From Cryptomeria japonica (taxonomy: Eukaryota > Streptophyta > Pinopsida > Cupressales > Cupressaceae): a stretch of DNA of 64,000 bases. Under the pieces are notes generated by a model that did not search any database, was not told where the DNA came from, and worked only from the letters and a program-made list of their open reading frames with translations. Location: positions 243,527,218 to 243,591,217 of the forward strand of contig NC_081406.1 in assembly GCF_030272615.1 (NCBI RefSeq). Direction: 5' to 3'. Made by a program: the position numbers and the translations under genes. This document shows positions 32,335-43,256 of the stretch, piece by piece (position 1 is the stretch's first letter; every line of letters begins with the position of its first letter).

Positions 32335-33407
32335 TGTTAGACAGTTCAAATAATCGGAAGACAAGTGAGAGGGGGGGCGGGTGAATCAGTTGTCACTTTA
32401 AAACCATAGTGGGAAGCCTACCCATAGTCAGATAATACTTCTGTAGTAAGTATGTGAATTACAATTGAGGGGCCTACACTTGCAGGAAGGCTAACAACCT
32501 AGAGTGCACTGCTCATCACAAAAGGAGTCTCACTGACTACATAATAATGCAGATGACAATCTGGAGAAGTGTTTGAACTGCAAAGATAGCATCTCCTATG
32601 CTTGAGTACAGTTCTAGTTAAGCTCAACACTAGAGGACTAAATTCTCTTACATAAACCTAATTCGATCTCTAATGATCAACCAAATCCTTTGCCTGAATC
32701 ATATTACATTATTCGCACATTACATATCCATATCCCATTCCTTGACCTTATACCTATATGATGATCTACAATGAGATCTTACATCATATATATACAAACC
32801 CTCGACCATAAACAATCAGGTCGGCCACCAAAAAATAAACCAATTACATAATTATAAAACATGTCAGCCTTAGACTAAACAAACAATATCCAACACATAA
32901 GACATCTTGAAAACACATCGAGAGGTCCAATCCACACATTACATTAAGCCAATCCCTAACATAGATCAACCGGGACCCAATATAGGTCCATACACTAGAG
33001 CAATGATCTCCATCCACCAAGTCCCGAACATGACCACCATCAGCATCCTGAATCTCTACTAGAAGTTGCACCAACATTACTTATACATATCATCAAAGAT
33101 CTTCATCGAAAGCTCTGCCGGTGAAACCCTCGCCGATACCACAAGCCAAGCTTCCAAGCAAACACGATAGCATCTGATCACCAAACCAAAACCAACTGAC
33201 TGAAGATGAACATGAGTATCATGAATAAGTGAATTCCAAAACCAAACCATACCAGAGCCTACCAGATCATGTCGGATCTAAACCAACCAGAAACTACTCA
33301 ACCTATTGGGACCAAAAGGGTGCCGGTAAAGCATCCAAATAGCTAGTGTTGCCATCATTGACAAAACATCAATTCAACACATAATAAATTCCTCCAAATG
33401 GCCAACA
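32335..33407 (-). repeat. 5' LTR of element D
   Basis: It starts TGTTAGACAGTTCAAATAAT in plus orientation and ends CCAAATGGCCAACA. The AATTA duplication follows. Confidence 0.92.
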
Positions 33408-33583
33408 AATTATTTCCTAATTCATTAGCTAATCCCCTTGATTCCTACACTCATTAACATTTCTTCTTCTTTTTAATTCATCACACTACCCACGCCCGCT
33501 TGTGATTATCCCTCATAAATGACTTACACACAAATTGTTTTCCCACTTTCACTTCACCTTTTGACCAAATATTTTATTTGGTG

Positions 33584-33599
33584 CTCACACATGTGTGAG
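33584..33599. repeat. Perfect 16-bp palindrome CTCACACATGTGTGAG
   Basis: The sequence equals its reverse complement. It has a G-box/E-box-like centre (CACATGTG), a type bound by bHLH factors in plants; binding here is not shown. Confidence 0.8.
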
Positions 33600-33715
33600 G
33601 AGTGTTCTTCCCAAAACACTTTCCTTTTTGCACCATTTGTCACCTCCCTCCTCTTATGCCTCTTCCATTTTCCCATTTTTGTGTCCATTTATCATCATCA
33701 TGTTCTTCACAAGAT

Positions 33716-33737
33716 GTTCTCGCACATGTGTGAGAAC
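33716..33737. repeat. 22-bp near-perfect palindrome around CACATGTG
   Basis: GTTCTCGCACATGTGTGAGA plus AC departs from perfect symmetry at one base pair. It shares its centre with the palindrome 130 bp upstream. Confidence 0.8.
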
Positions 33738-34182
33738 ACCTAGCCCTCTTCCCCATGACAAGTGTTCTTCCCAATGCCTCCACCTTATTACAAGTGTCAC
33801 AAGGCTATTGAATCAATCCAACTTACAAATTCTCTATCAATCCCATTCCTTCATCAACTTTCAATCCTAACCGTCCATTTCCTCTTTCAAAAATCTTTAA
33901 AATTGAGCTTCCTCCCTTCACAAGTCGTCAATCATTTGTCATATAGTGATCATGCCAAAATTTCCTTAGAGAATTCATAATCCTAGCCTTATGCTGCCAA
34001 TTTGACCATTCATATGTTATGCAATTGGAGAAAAATCCACACCTCATCTTAAATCAAGAACAAATCAAGTGGAATAGGGTGCATCTACTTTAGCTATAAC
34101 AAGAGGAAGAACTTGTATATGGACTTTATGTTTCAATTCTTATTGTTTTATTCTTTATACTATTCACTTTTCTTCATCTTTA

Positions 34183-34202
34183 TTTTGACACGCTCGATGG
34201 GA
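34183..34202 (+). other. Primer-site-like motif after the older LTR
   Basis: TTTTGACACGCTCGATGGGA has the same layout as the motif after the LTR of element A (TTTTGGCATGCCCCGTGGGA) and resembles 45575. It suggests that the preceding sequence is a 5' LTR. Element E begins only 22 bp further on. Confidence 0.5.
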
Positions 34203-34224
34203 TCCACATCCCTTTGCTATTGAT

Positions 34225-35425
34225 TGTAAAGTGGAAAATTGAACCCTAGTGACTCCTCACCTAGGAGAGAGAAAGGAAGTCACTAGGATGATTTTCACTT
34301 GGAGGAACTTTACATTCAAAAGAGGGGCTTGAATGCACTAAATCCAAATCCAAAGATGTGAATTCCAAGTGGATTCCAAGAATTGAAGTGTAATTTTCCC
34401 TCTTTTACAAATGTGAAAGTAAACTTGTTGACTATGCAGGAAAGAGAGATAAAATGGGTTAAATGAGGAGCTACCAGTTCGGGATCACGTTGTAACTTCA
34501 GATCTGAGATATTTAGACTGATACGGATCTACCCTGTAAATTTGGAGAAAATTCATTGGGACCATATTGAAAGTGCACACGGTCCTCCGAAAAATTTGCA
34601 AAACAAAAAGGGTTTTTTCACCTCTATAAGTGGAGTCCAAATTTGAAAATACAGCTACGCACCTGCAACATACACATAGAAAAGAAGTGAATAAGGGTTG
34701 TGGATAGGGGTTTTCCTCTGTCAATCCCCAATTGAGGAATCAACCTTGAAAGAAAGTAATTGTAAATGCTTGAATGTAAACAATGGAAATGTATACCTTG
34801 TAGATCTGCAATTTGTTGTTGATGATCACTTTGCTTCTTGAATAGAATCACAAGTGTTGCATGAAATGTCATCTAACATGACAAAACCCTAACAAAAACA
34901 CATGCTTGCAAATGAATGTTGTAATGTTGCTCCAATGGATGAATGAAGAAGGGGATTTGATGGATGCTTGAAGGCTTGAATGCTTGATGAAGACCCTTTT
35001 GCTTGAATTTCGCTTATTCTCATTATCTTGTTCATGTATTGACTATCAAATGAGGGAATTGAATCTCCTTTTATACATGCCTAGAGGATTAATTTTCATC
35101 CACCGAAAGTTGACAAAGAGAAGTGCAATCCCTAAAGAACAAATTGTGCAAAAGAGGTCGGGAAAACCTATCTTAGGTCCACCCTAAGAGGTGGGGACGG
35201 GGGCACCATACCCCTGTCCTAGGGGGGACAGGGGCACCATGCCCCTATCCTACCCTATCTTGGGGCCCAGACAGGGTTCTGAAACTACCTCAAGGCTCAA
35301 ACAGGAAAGGTTCATGGGGTGAAAGTGCAAGAAGAGGTCTTGGTCAAGGAAAGAGATGCCGTCGCCAAGGTGAGTGCCTCAAATGTGGTTAAAATTGCTA
35401 GGGTTGCAATTTTATAACACTACAT
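34225..35425 (-). repeat. 3' LTR of element E
   Basis: In plus orientation it starts TGTAAAGTGGAAAATTGAAC and ends ATAACACTACA. It is 33 bp longer than its partner because the GGGGCACCATGCCCC-type segment at 35197-35255 is duplicated. That segment is itself an inverted repeat. Confidence 0.9.
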
Positions 35426-35445
35426 TTAACCCCCACTTTAGCGGG
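35426..35445 (-). other. Polypurine tract of element E
   Basis: On the minus strand AAAGTGGGGGTTAAA directly precedes TGTAGTG of the 3' LTR. It fixes the element's direction. Confidence 0.75.
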
Positions 35446-37832
35446 AGTATGGCTTATGCCAATACTATTGGTAAAGTAGAAGAAGGAGAGAGATAAAGAT
35501 GAGAGACACAGAGCAATACCACAAGGAGTATAAGACATCACTAATCTTGAGGAACAAAATCCCCCAATCTTAGGATCTTAACTCACTTAGACATATGCAA
35601 AAGAATACAAAACAAAAAAAAAGGAACAAGGCACACACACAAAGCACAAAAGACACATGACAAAAACAAGATACAAGACAACAAACCAACTAGCCAAAGA
35701 GACCTCGACACTCAAATGTCTCAATAATTGATTGAAACACAAGGACCAATGCCACTAGATAAACACAAGTGATCACGTAAAAGAGAAAAGATGACATCAT
35801 CCATGAACCATCAATAGTAAAACTATGGATTCATGAGAGGAAGAAGAGAAAGAACATAAATACACACTTTGGTGATCCATGAGAAGAAAGTCGAACAAGA
35901 AAGAGACCATGGACATCTCGCCCCTAAAACTAGGTGATCCATGGAGAGAAGGACATAGAAATCTAGCTCCTAGAGTGTGTCTAGGTGATCCATGTAAGGG
36001 AGGAGAGTGAGAACACCGTTAGTTCCACCCAACCTCAAGTGCATATGTGCAAGTTAGGTTCGAAGTGCCTCACAAGAGTCTATGCCCAATTACACTACAA
36101 CCTGTATGTATACTACAAATGTCAAGAAAGGTGTGACATCTCACTCTAAGAGTCTGTGCTCTGGTTTTGAGAATAATCACCCAACATAAGAGAAAAGTGG
36201 CATCATCTCGCTCTAAGATTCTATGCTTTGGTTTCGAGAATAACCGATTGTACAAGAGAAAATCAATGCCATCTCTCTCTAAAAGTCCATGCTTTGGTTT
36301 CGAGAATGACCCACTATACAAGGTACATGAAGTGGTGACATCTTGCACTAAGAGGCTATGCTTGGGTTTCGAGAATGACCCACTATACAAGAAAAGTGAT
36401 GACATATTTCTCTAAGAGGCTTCCCTCTGGTTCCAAGAATATCCCATTGTATAATGCATAAGAGAAATATAGTACAAAGGAGCAGTGTAGGTGCCCCCCC
36501 CTTCAGATGTCAACATAGGTTGATGTTGATATCTTAAGGAAAGTAGAACAAGGGTACCTACCTTCATCACAAAGTAGATATCTGCTATGCAACAATGTCA
36601 TAAATCCAAGTAAGAGAGGGAATACTCTTGAAGCCAGGATAAGATAGTTGAAAAGAGATATCTTATTGTAAGTGTAAAGGAGATCCTTGGAGGAGAAGGG
36701 ATCTTTGTTCAAACAACATATATTCCCCAAGAGGAGTTGTCTTAGACAAACATAACATCTTCTAGAATAAAGAAAAGAAGAGAGAAAGAATTCAATTCTT
36801 CCTCCTATTGCTAAGTGAAAGGGATTCTTGATGAGGGATGACTGACTTATAGCACCCAAGAGGGATGGGTGATCTTATTATAGATGTTCATTACCAAGTG
36901 TGAAAGAGGTTGTAGTCAAGGACTTACACCTCTTGTATAAGAGAGAATCCTTGAACCAACAACCAACCACTACGCACAAGGAATGACATCAAGTAATAAA
37001 ACTCACATCACCCACATAATAGGGCAAAGTGGATCCCTAGAGAAAGAGAGAGAAAGGGATCATTTCCCCCCAGTGTAGGGACAATGAGAAGAACTTACAC
37101 AATCTTCTAGAGATAGATTTAGCATAATCAAATGCATAATGTACTTGCATGCAAGAAAAGGAATTCATATATGTAAAATACATGTCTCAAGAAGTGGTAA
37201 TCTTCTAAGATAAGAGAGAAAGAGTATCACATATTCCTCAAGGGGGATTAATCATAAGAGAATACATATGAAAAATGCAACCCCTAAAGGAAATAGTGAT
37301 ACATGAGATAAAAAGAAAGATAAAGGAGCAAAAATCCTTGCCCCCCAAGTGAGGAGAAAAAGGAGAAACATTACACATCTTTTGATGGGGATTATTTCCA
37401 AGCGATATACATTCCTAATGGAACAAATCCTCTTAAGGAAGGGATACATACATCTCAAGAGGCCATTCCATGCTAAGGGGCATATCATACTTGTGAATAA
37501 TTGAAACCATACAACATGTAAGTTTTCCAAGAGAATGAAGGAAAGATAAGAAGTGCATTACTCATTAAAGATGCCCCTCTCCAAGCAAAGAGGAAAACCA
37601 AAGAACAATTATATGCTCACATAAGAATAACTCTATGCAAGAAAGGATATTCAATAATGAATAATGCACAAAGATAGAGAGAAACATAGAAAGAAGGAGG
37701 AGAAGTAGGCTTCATGTTACTACCCCAAAGTATTTAAATTTGAAACAACACCACCACAAATGATGAAAAACCCCCAATTAAGTTGACTATTTATGTAATA
37801 GGGTGAGGAGCAACATGAAGAGAAAGAAAGTG
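35446..37832 (-). other. Long non-coding interior of element E
   Basis: The plus strand is A/G-rich and has no frame with a recognisable domain. GGTGATCCATG recurs at about 35871, 35935 and 35985. The tandem array at 36130-36460 is described separately. Confidence 0.5.
36130..36460. repeat. About 66-bp tandem repeat, five copies
   Basis: The marker GGTTTYGAGAAT recurs at 36163, 36230, 36296, 36365 and 36429, 64-69 bp apart. Each is preceded by a segment like CATCTCNCTCTAAGAGTCTA. The units have drifted independently, so the array is old. Confidence 0.8.
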
Positions 37833-38339
37833 CTAAGGCATTATTTTGATGTAAAGAAAGACAGTTAGATCCATCATGAGAGAAATTCGAGCAAGACCAT
37901 ATTTATTTTGAACAAAAATCTTAAATGCATAACATTTCCCAAGAGAATGTGAATGTAAATCATGAAAAAGGCAATATTCAATTCCTTCCACTTGCTTAAG
38001 ATTTTTGTTTTTATTTTGAGGAGGGAAGGAAATGTTCTTATCATACTTCAATCTCCAATAGATTCTTGCAGCCAATCTTTCAGGGTGATAAATATGGTCT
38101 TGACATAGAGAAGGTTTATTAGAAGAGGAAGATTTATTATCCAAAACTCTAATTTTGCCACTGTCTATGCCATCTTGAATAGATTTTTTAAAATCAGAGC
38201 AATCATCAACATTATGGTCATGGGTTTGATGAAATGAACAAAAATGACGTTTTGAAGAAGAAGCATTCTTGTGGGCTCTTTTGATTTGTTGTTTTTGAAG
38301 ATAGTTTTTAAATTTTTGGAGCCTAAGGAATTCATCCAT
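37833..38339 (-). pseudogene. Gag C-terminal part of element E with two knuckle-like motifs
   Basis: The frame of 168 residues starts MDEFLRLQKFKNYLQKQQIK and contains HFCSFHQTHDHNVDDCSDFK. About 75 residues on it has EYCLFHDLHSHSLGKCYAFK. Both have the C-x2-H-x(n)-H-x(n)-C pattern of the Tat-type gag knuckle seen in elements A, C and G, so RNA binding is likely. The tandem pair is unusual among the elements here. It is probably the end of the same protein as 38520-39239; the capsid domain between them is missing. Confidence 0.65.
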
Positions 38340-38519
38340 AGAAATAGTATCATTTCCTAGGCCTTTTGTAGTAGTTTGTGTAGGAGGATTTATAGGGACA
38401 TGAATTCCTTGTTAAAATTTCCCAAGTCCTTGTCCTCTAAAACCTTGTTTTGTTATTATATGAAAGCCATGACTATAAGAGCATTGCAACTGACTAGATG
38501 AAGGAATAGTATCATGAAT

Positions 38520-39239
38520 TTATTTGAAATCTGATGTGTAAGGGGGAAGAAAAGGATTCGTAGATGGAGTATCATGTGAAATGACAATCTCCTTTCCTTT
38601 ATCAAGATTATCCTTTTTGGGAGATTGGTGATGAACATCTTCATCATCTAAAAGCTCATTTTTAGTTATTTCTATGTGAGGGGAAATATCATGAATAAAA
38701 TGCATGACATCATCCTCCCTACATATACTTTGATGTTGAAGATAAGTCTTAGGAGAATAAGGAGGATCTAAAGATGTAAGAATGGTAATGTTTTGATTTT
38801 TCCCCCCTTGCTCAAGGGTATGTGTAGAAGAAGAAGATGGGTCCATTTTACTTTCCAATGTTTTCTCTCTTTTAGAAAGATCATTGGTCAAAGCATTAGG
38901 TCTCGTCTCATCCACACAAGGTACCCTAGGAGAGGTACAAGGTTTAGGATCTCTAGGTTTAGGGTCTACAAAAGCTTTGAGGTGATTAACATAGGAAATG
39001 CATTTTGTTAACAACATCACCATAATGCAACATAAATGATACATGAAAGCTTTGAGATCTAATTGAAAAGGAAATAATTTGGAAATCCTAACAACACAAT
39101 ATGACCAAGTGCTATGAATGAAGAGAAGCAACATGAAATGAAAGAAACCCTTATCTGACACATGCTTATAGTAAATATATGTGAAAAACAATGTAATCAT
39201 ATGTGAAAGAGCAAGTAAATCCAATTTATTAATTGCCAT
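38520..39239 (-). pseudogene. Gag N-terminal remnant of element E
   Basis: On the minus strand the stretch from ATG 38844-38846 (MDPSSSSTHTLEQGG) to 38520 is polar and acidic, with DDVMHFIHDISPHIEITKNE and KKDNLDKGKEIVISHDTPST. This resembles the disordered N-terminus of Tat-type gag proteins. The hydrophobic first third of the open frame (38850-39239) lies in the leader and is probably not translated. No capsid motif is visible, and the frame stops at 38520. Confidence 0.5.
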
Positions 39240-39880
39240 TGAAAGTCTCTTAATTAAAATCTTAATTTGCTGGAAAAGAAGATCTAAAATTAGGACCTTT
39301 TAATGAAAATTAATTTAAAAGATGAAAGTGGTGAAATTTGAATTTGTTGTCAACCTTAGGAAGTGGTAGAATTGATAAAGTATGCCAATTTTATCGATTT
39401 AAGCAGAAAAACACAGTCAATTCTGTCTCCCAAAATTTTGGGAAAAAAGCCAAGGACAATGTTGAAAGTGCACACAGTCTGACCAACTTTTTTCAAAATT
39501 TTCAGGGATGATAGATATTATAAATTTATTGCAAAATCCAAAAAAACAGCTGAATTGGAGATGTCTAGATCGGTCAAATTGGCAGTCCAAGGTTGAAAAT
39601 AGAAGGATCTAAAAAATTAGGGTTTTGTTGTTTAACCACTGAATTTTCAAAATAAAAAGGCAGATTTGAGTTGCAATTTTGAAATAAAAACTAGATCTGA
39701 AACAAATACTTAAAATTTTGCACTTCACAAGCTTAATTTCCTCAAAATGAAAGATTAGGGTTTTTATGCAAAGAACCTCTAAAATTTGTAAAAGATCAAA
39801 CTTAGAAATTCAAATTGCAATTAATTAGATCTAATGATGGGAAATCAGAATTAATGTGTAAGATGTCGGGTTCACGAAAA
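39240..39880 (-). other. Leader of element E
   Basis: AT-rich non-coding sequence between the 5' LTR and the gag remnant. Directly after the LTR the minus strand reads TTTTCGTGAACCCGACATCT, which may be a primer-binding site of unknown tRNA type. Confidence 0.45.
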
Positions 39881-41048
39881 TGTAAACTGGAAAATTGAAC
39901 CCTAGTGACTCCCCACCTAGGAGAGAGTAAGGAAGTCACTAGGATGATTTTCGCTTGGAGGAACTTTACATTCAAAAGAGGGGCTTTACTCCATTATATC
40001 CAAATCTAAAGATATGAATTCCAAGTGGATTGCAAGAGTTGAAGTGTAATTTTCCCTATTTTGCAAATGGGAAAGTTAACTTGTTGACTATGCAGGAAAG
40101 AGAGATAAAATGGGTGAAATGAGGAGCTACTGGTTCGGGATCGCATTGTAACTTTGGATTTGAGATATTTAGATTGATACGGATCTGCCCTGCAAATTTG
40201 GAGAAAATTCGCCAGGATCGTGTTGAAAGTGCACATGGTCCATTGAAAAATTTGCGAAACGAAAAGGTTTTTTCACCTTTGTAAATGAAGTCCAAATTTG
40301 AAAATATAGCTACGCACCTGAAACCTACACAGAGAGAAGAAGGGAAGAAGGGTTGTGGATAGGGGTTTACCTCAGTCAAACCCCTATTGAGGAATCAACC
40401 TTGAAAGAAAGTAATTGCAAATGCTTGAATATAAACAATGGAAATGCATACCTTGTAGATCTGCAATTTATTGATGATGATCGCTTTTCTTCTTGAATGG
40501 AATCACAAGTGTTGCATGAAATGTCTTGTAACATGACAAAACCCTAACACACACACATGCTTGCAAATGAATGTTGTAATGTTGCTCCAATGGATGAATG
40601 AAGAAGGGGACTTGATGGATGCTTGAAGGCTTGAATGTTTGATGAAGACCCTTTTTCTTGAATTTCTCTTATTATCCTTATATTTTTCATGTATCGCCTA
40701 TCGAATAAGGGAATTGAATCTCCTTTTATACATGCCTAGAGGATTAATTTTCATCCACCGAAGGCTGACAAAGAGGAGTGTGATCCTCGAAGATCAAATT
40801 GTGCAAATGGGGTTGGGAAAACCTATCTTAGGTCCACCCTAAGAGGTAGGGATAGGGGCACCATGCCCCTGTCCTTCCCTATCTTGGGGCCCAGATAGGG
40901 TCCTAAGACTACCTCAAGGCTCACATAGGAAAGGTTCATGGGGTGAAAGTGCAGGAAGAGGTCTTAGTCAAGGAAAGAGATGTCGTCACCAAGGTGAGGG
41001 CCTCAAATGTGGTTAAAATTGTTAGGGTTGAAATTTTATGACACTACA
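39881..41048 (-). repeat. 5' LTR of element E
   Basis: In plus orientation it starts TGTAAACTGGAAAATTGAAC and ends ATGACACTACA, colinear with 34225-35425. Many point differences between the pair indicate an old insertion. Confidence 0.9.
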
Positions 41049-42083
41049 CTAACAATTTTTTTTGAGTTTTTGTGAAGTAAAAACATTGCAGACTATGGAT
41101 CGGCGTTTTGGATCATGACTCAACATCTGCACCTTTGCATCACCATCTACACCTTTTACAAACTAATAATTTATTTTGGAGAAATTTATATTTGAATTTT
41201 ATTTTATTTTATAGTTTTACAGTCTGTTGTTTGCATTAAATATCCTCATGTTAGTGTATTGTTCATGCTAACCAGCTAACTGACAATTGCTAGTTTGTTG
41301 ATATTGTTAACAAGGTTGTTTTGTAGAAGTTTTGCAGGTTTGAAGCTAACTATTTTCTATAGGTTGTTGAATCGATGTCTTCATTTACAAATCACCATCT
41401 CTATTGTTCGACATCTCGGTCTACAAATCACCATCTATGCAGGTATAATTTTCTTCTGTTTTGTAATTTTAAAAAATTAGAAAAATAATACCTATAAATT
41501 AAAAAGTCCAAAAAATTATAAAAACATAGTTTAATATTTTTACTTTTTTTTCTTAGCTAGCTTTCTATTTTTTGTTAAAATTTTTTTGTTTTCTGTACAT
41601 CAGTTTCTTTGATTATGAAACAATGTCTCTGACTATGAAACGATGTCTTTGTTGTTCGTTGTTTGTGCGTACACATTGATCTCTCCTATTGTGTCTAGGT
41701 TTTTTAATTTTTGAGCTAACTATTGACACTTGTGCAACTTGTTCACAACTCTCAAAGAGTTTTTAGATAAACTACTAACCTGTATTTTTGTAGGCTCACT
41801 TGTTAAAGTCTTTTTGTTATCACTAGTCTAGTTGCACATAGTTTAAGTAGGGGATTATCTTGTATTGTTTATCGTGTTTGAAGAGGTAGTAGGTGTATTC
41901 TCTCCCCTTGTGCAAAATCGGGTGACCAAAAACTAGACCTAACTTATCGTGTTTAGGATAGGAACTCGAAAGTAGTGTGAAAGTATCCTTTCCCCTCGCC
42001 TTCATGGAACTTGGGTGAAGAGAAATTACACTATTTTCTTGTGTTTAGAGGGTTTTACTTTGGAGAGGTACATTCCTCCAAGG
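41049..42083. other. No gene seen between elements E and F
   Basis: T-rich sequence with short broken frames. Phrases such as TCACCATCTACACC and AATCACCATCTATGC recur loosely. It may be the leader of the retroelement whose LTR ends at 34182. Confidence 0.35.
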
Positions 42084-42088
42084 GGTAT
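42084..42088. repeat. Left target-site duplication GGTAT of element F
   Basis: GGTAT precedes TGTATC at 42089 and recurs at 43252-43256 after TGTCTACA. Confidence 0.88.
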
Positions 42089-43251
42089 TGTATCAACATG
42101 AAATAGTTAGTAAGGTTAGTCAATAAATAAATAAACCAAAACCATTTCAAGCATGATATCAAGAAATATTTGAAATAAAACCATAATGAGAGACAAATAA
42201 TCAATCAATGAAATATACTCATGAACCTCCCATTGCAAGTAACCCTTTCTTGTCCTCCTCATCTCCACATACTTTTCTAGCTCTAAAGTTGACTAATGGA
42301 GAGTGGGAGAAAGAGATGGAGTTGTGTGGAATGCTCTCAAACTAGCATAACAATATAATGATGGATGTGGATATGATGGATCAAAATGGGCATTATGATT
42401 GTGCTAAGATGAGTGGATAAAAGGCCAGCATAAGGATGTATGAAAAGTGGATTTTTTATGAGGAGAGGAGACTCCAATTTATAGATTGGAGGAGGCCAAA
42501 ATGGAGGGCCAAAATTGATTTTGGGTTGAAGGGTTGAGATCAATTTGAGAGGGAGCACATGGATTGAGAGGACAAGGTGTGGAGACCAAGAGATTTGCCA
42601 TAAAGACATTTCTTGTCTCTACACCTCTCAAGGTACATGGGGAAGAGATCCCAAGTACATTGGGAAGAGAAAAAGGAATATAAAATTCCAAAATAAGAGA
42701 TGTGTGGGAAGACTAAATGAGAAAAGGAATTAAGAATTCCTTGGGAAGAAGATGCATGAGAAGATTCAAAGAATTTGAATTTCCTTTAAAAGATAAAAGT
42801 GATTAGGGATGTGCAAATGATTAAGGAGATTTATTAGGTAGCTTAATGAGTGATTAGAGAGCAAGTGAGAAAGTTAGGAGGATGTGACATTAGGAGAGAT
42901 AATGAGTGGAGGAATATAATATTGAGGAATAATGATAATCATGCTTTTAGAAGAATTAATTAAGTTAAATGAGGATTAGGAGAAGTTATTTGTAGGAATC
43001 ACATGACTTAAGTTAATTAATTAGAATTAATTAACTAAAAGGAATTTAGAAGAATTAATGATTGAACAGACTTTAGAAGAATGGGGAATAATTAATTTTG
43101 ATAAATTAATTATAGGACCATAGTGATAAAATTAATTAAATTTGATTTAATTAATTTTAGGAAGAAAGGGACCAACACAATTAAATTAATTAATTATGTG
43201 GAGAGGCTTAAATTAATTAAATATTAATTTAATTAATTTTAGGTGTCTACA
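42089..43251 (-). mobile_element. Element F: solo LTR
   Basis: The 1,163-bp sequence has TG...CA ends and a perfect GGTAT duplication. On the minus strand it begins TGTAGACACCTAAAATTAAT, matching the start of element A's LTR (TGTAGACACCCAAAATTGTC), so it is a distant member of the same LTR group. Its U3 also holds a series of AATTAATT-based palindromes (43010-43245). There is no internal sequence, as expected after LTR-LTR recombination. Confidence 0.85.
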
Positions 43252-43256
43252 GGTAT

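Larger units (their letters stand above)
27441..33407 (-). mobile_element. Element D: Copia-type LTR retrotransposon
   Basis: This 5,967-bp minus-strand element has LTRs of 1,202 bp (27441-28642, functionally 3') and 1,073 bp (32335-33407, 5'), with TG...CA ends and a perfect AATTA duplication. It has a primer site for initiator-Met tRNA, a polypurine tract, and a single gag-pol frame in Copia order (gag, protease, then RT and RNase H, with integrase deleted). Both LTRs carry many differences, so it is old. It split an older LTR-like sequence. Confidence 0.95.
33413..34182 (+). repeat. Right part of the older LTR-like sequence
   Basis: This is C/T-rich non-coding sequence that continues 27269-27440. 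It contains two long palindromes around CACATGTG (33584-33599 and 33716-33737). The phrases ACACATGTGTGAG and GTGTTCTTCCCAA both occur twice, about 130-170 bp apart. It ends at a primer-site-like motif, so it is probably a 5' LTR whose start was near 27270. Confidence 0.45.
34225..41048 (-). mobile_element. Element E: non-autonomous LTR element with gag remnants
   Basis: Two related LTRs (34225-35425 and 39881-41048) enclose 4.45 kb. A polypurine tract on the minus strand abuts the left LTR, so the element points left. The inside encodes only parts of a gag-like protein with two knuckle-like motifs. No protease, RT or integrase was found, which fits a large non-autonomous derivative. The flanking 5-mers differ (TTGAT and CTAAC), so the target duplication is lost or the two ends come from different insertions. 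Confidence 0.85.
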
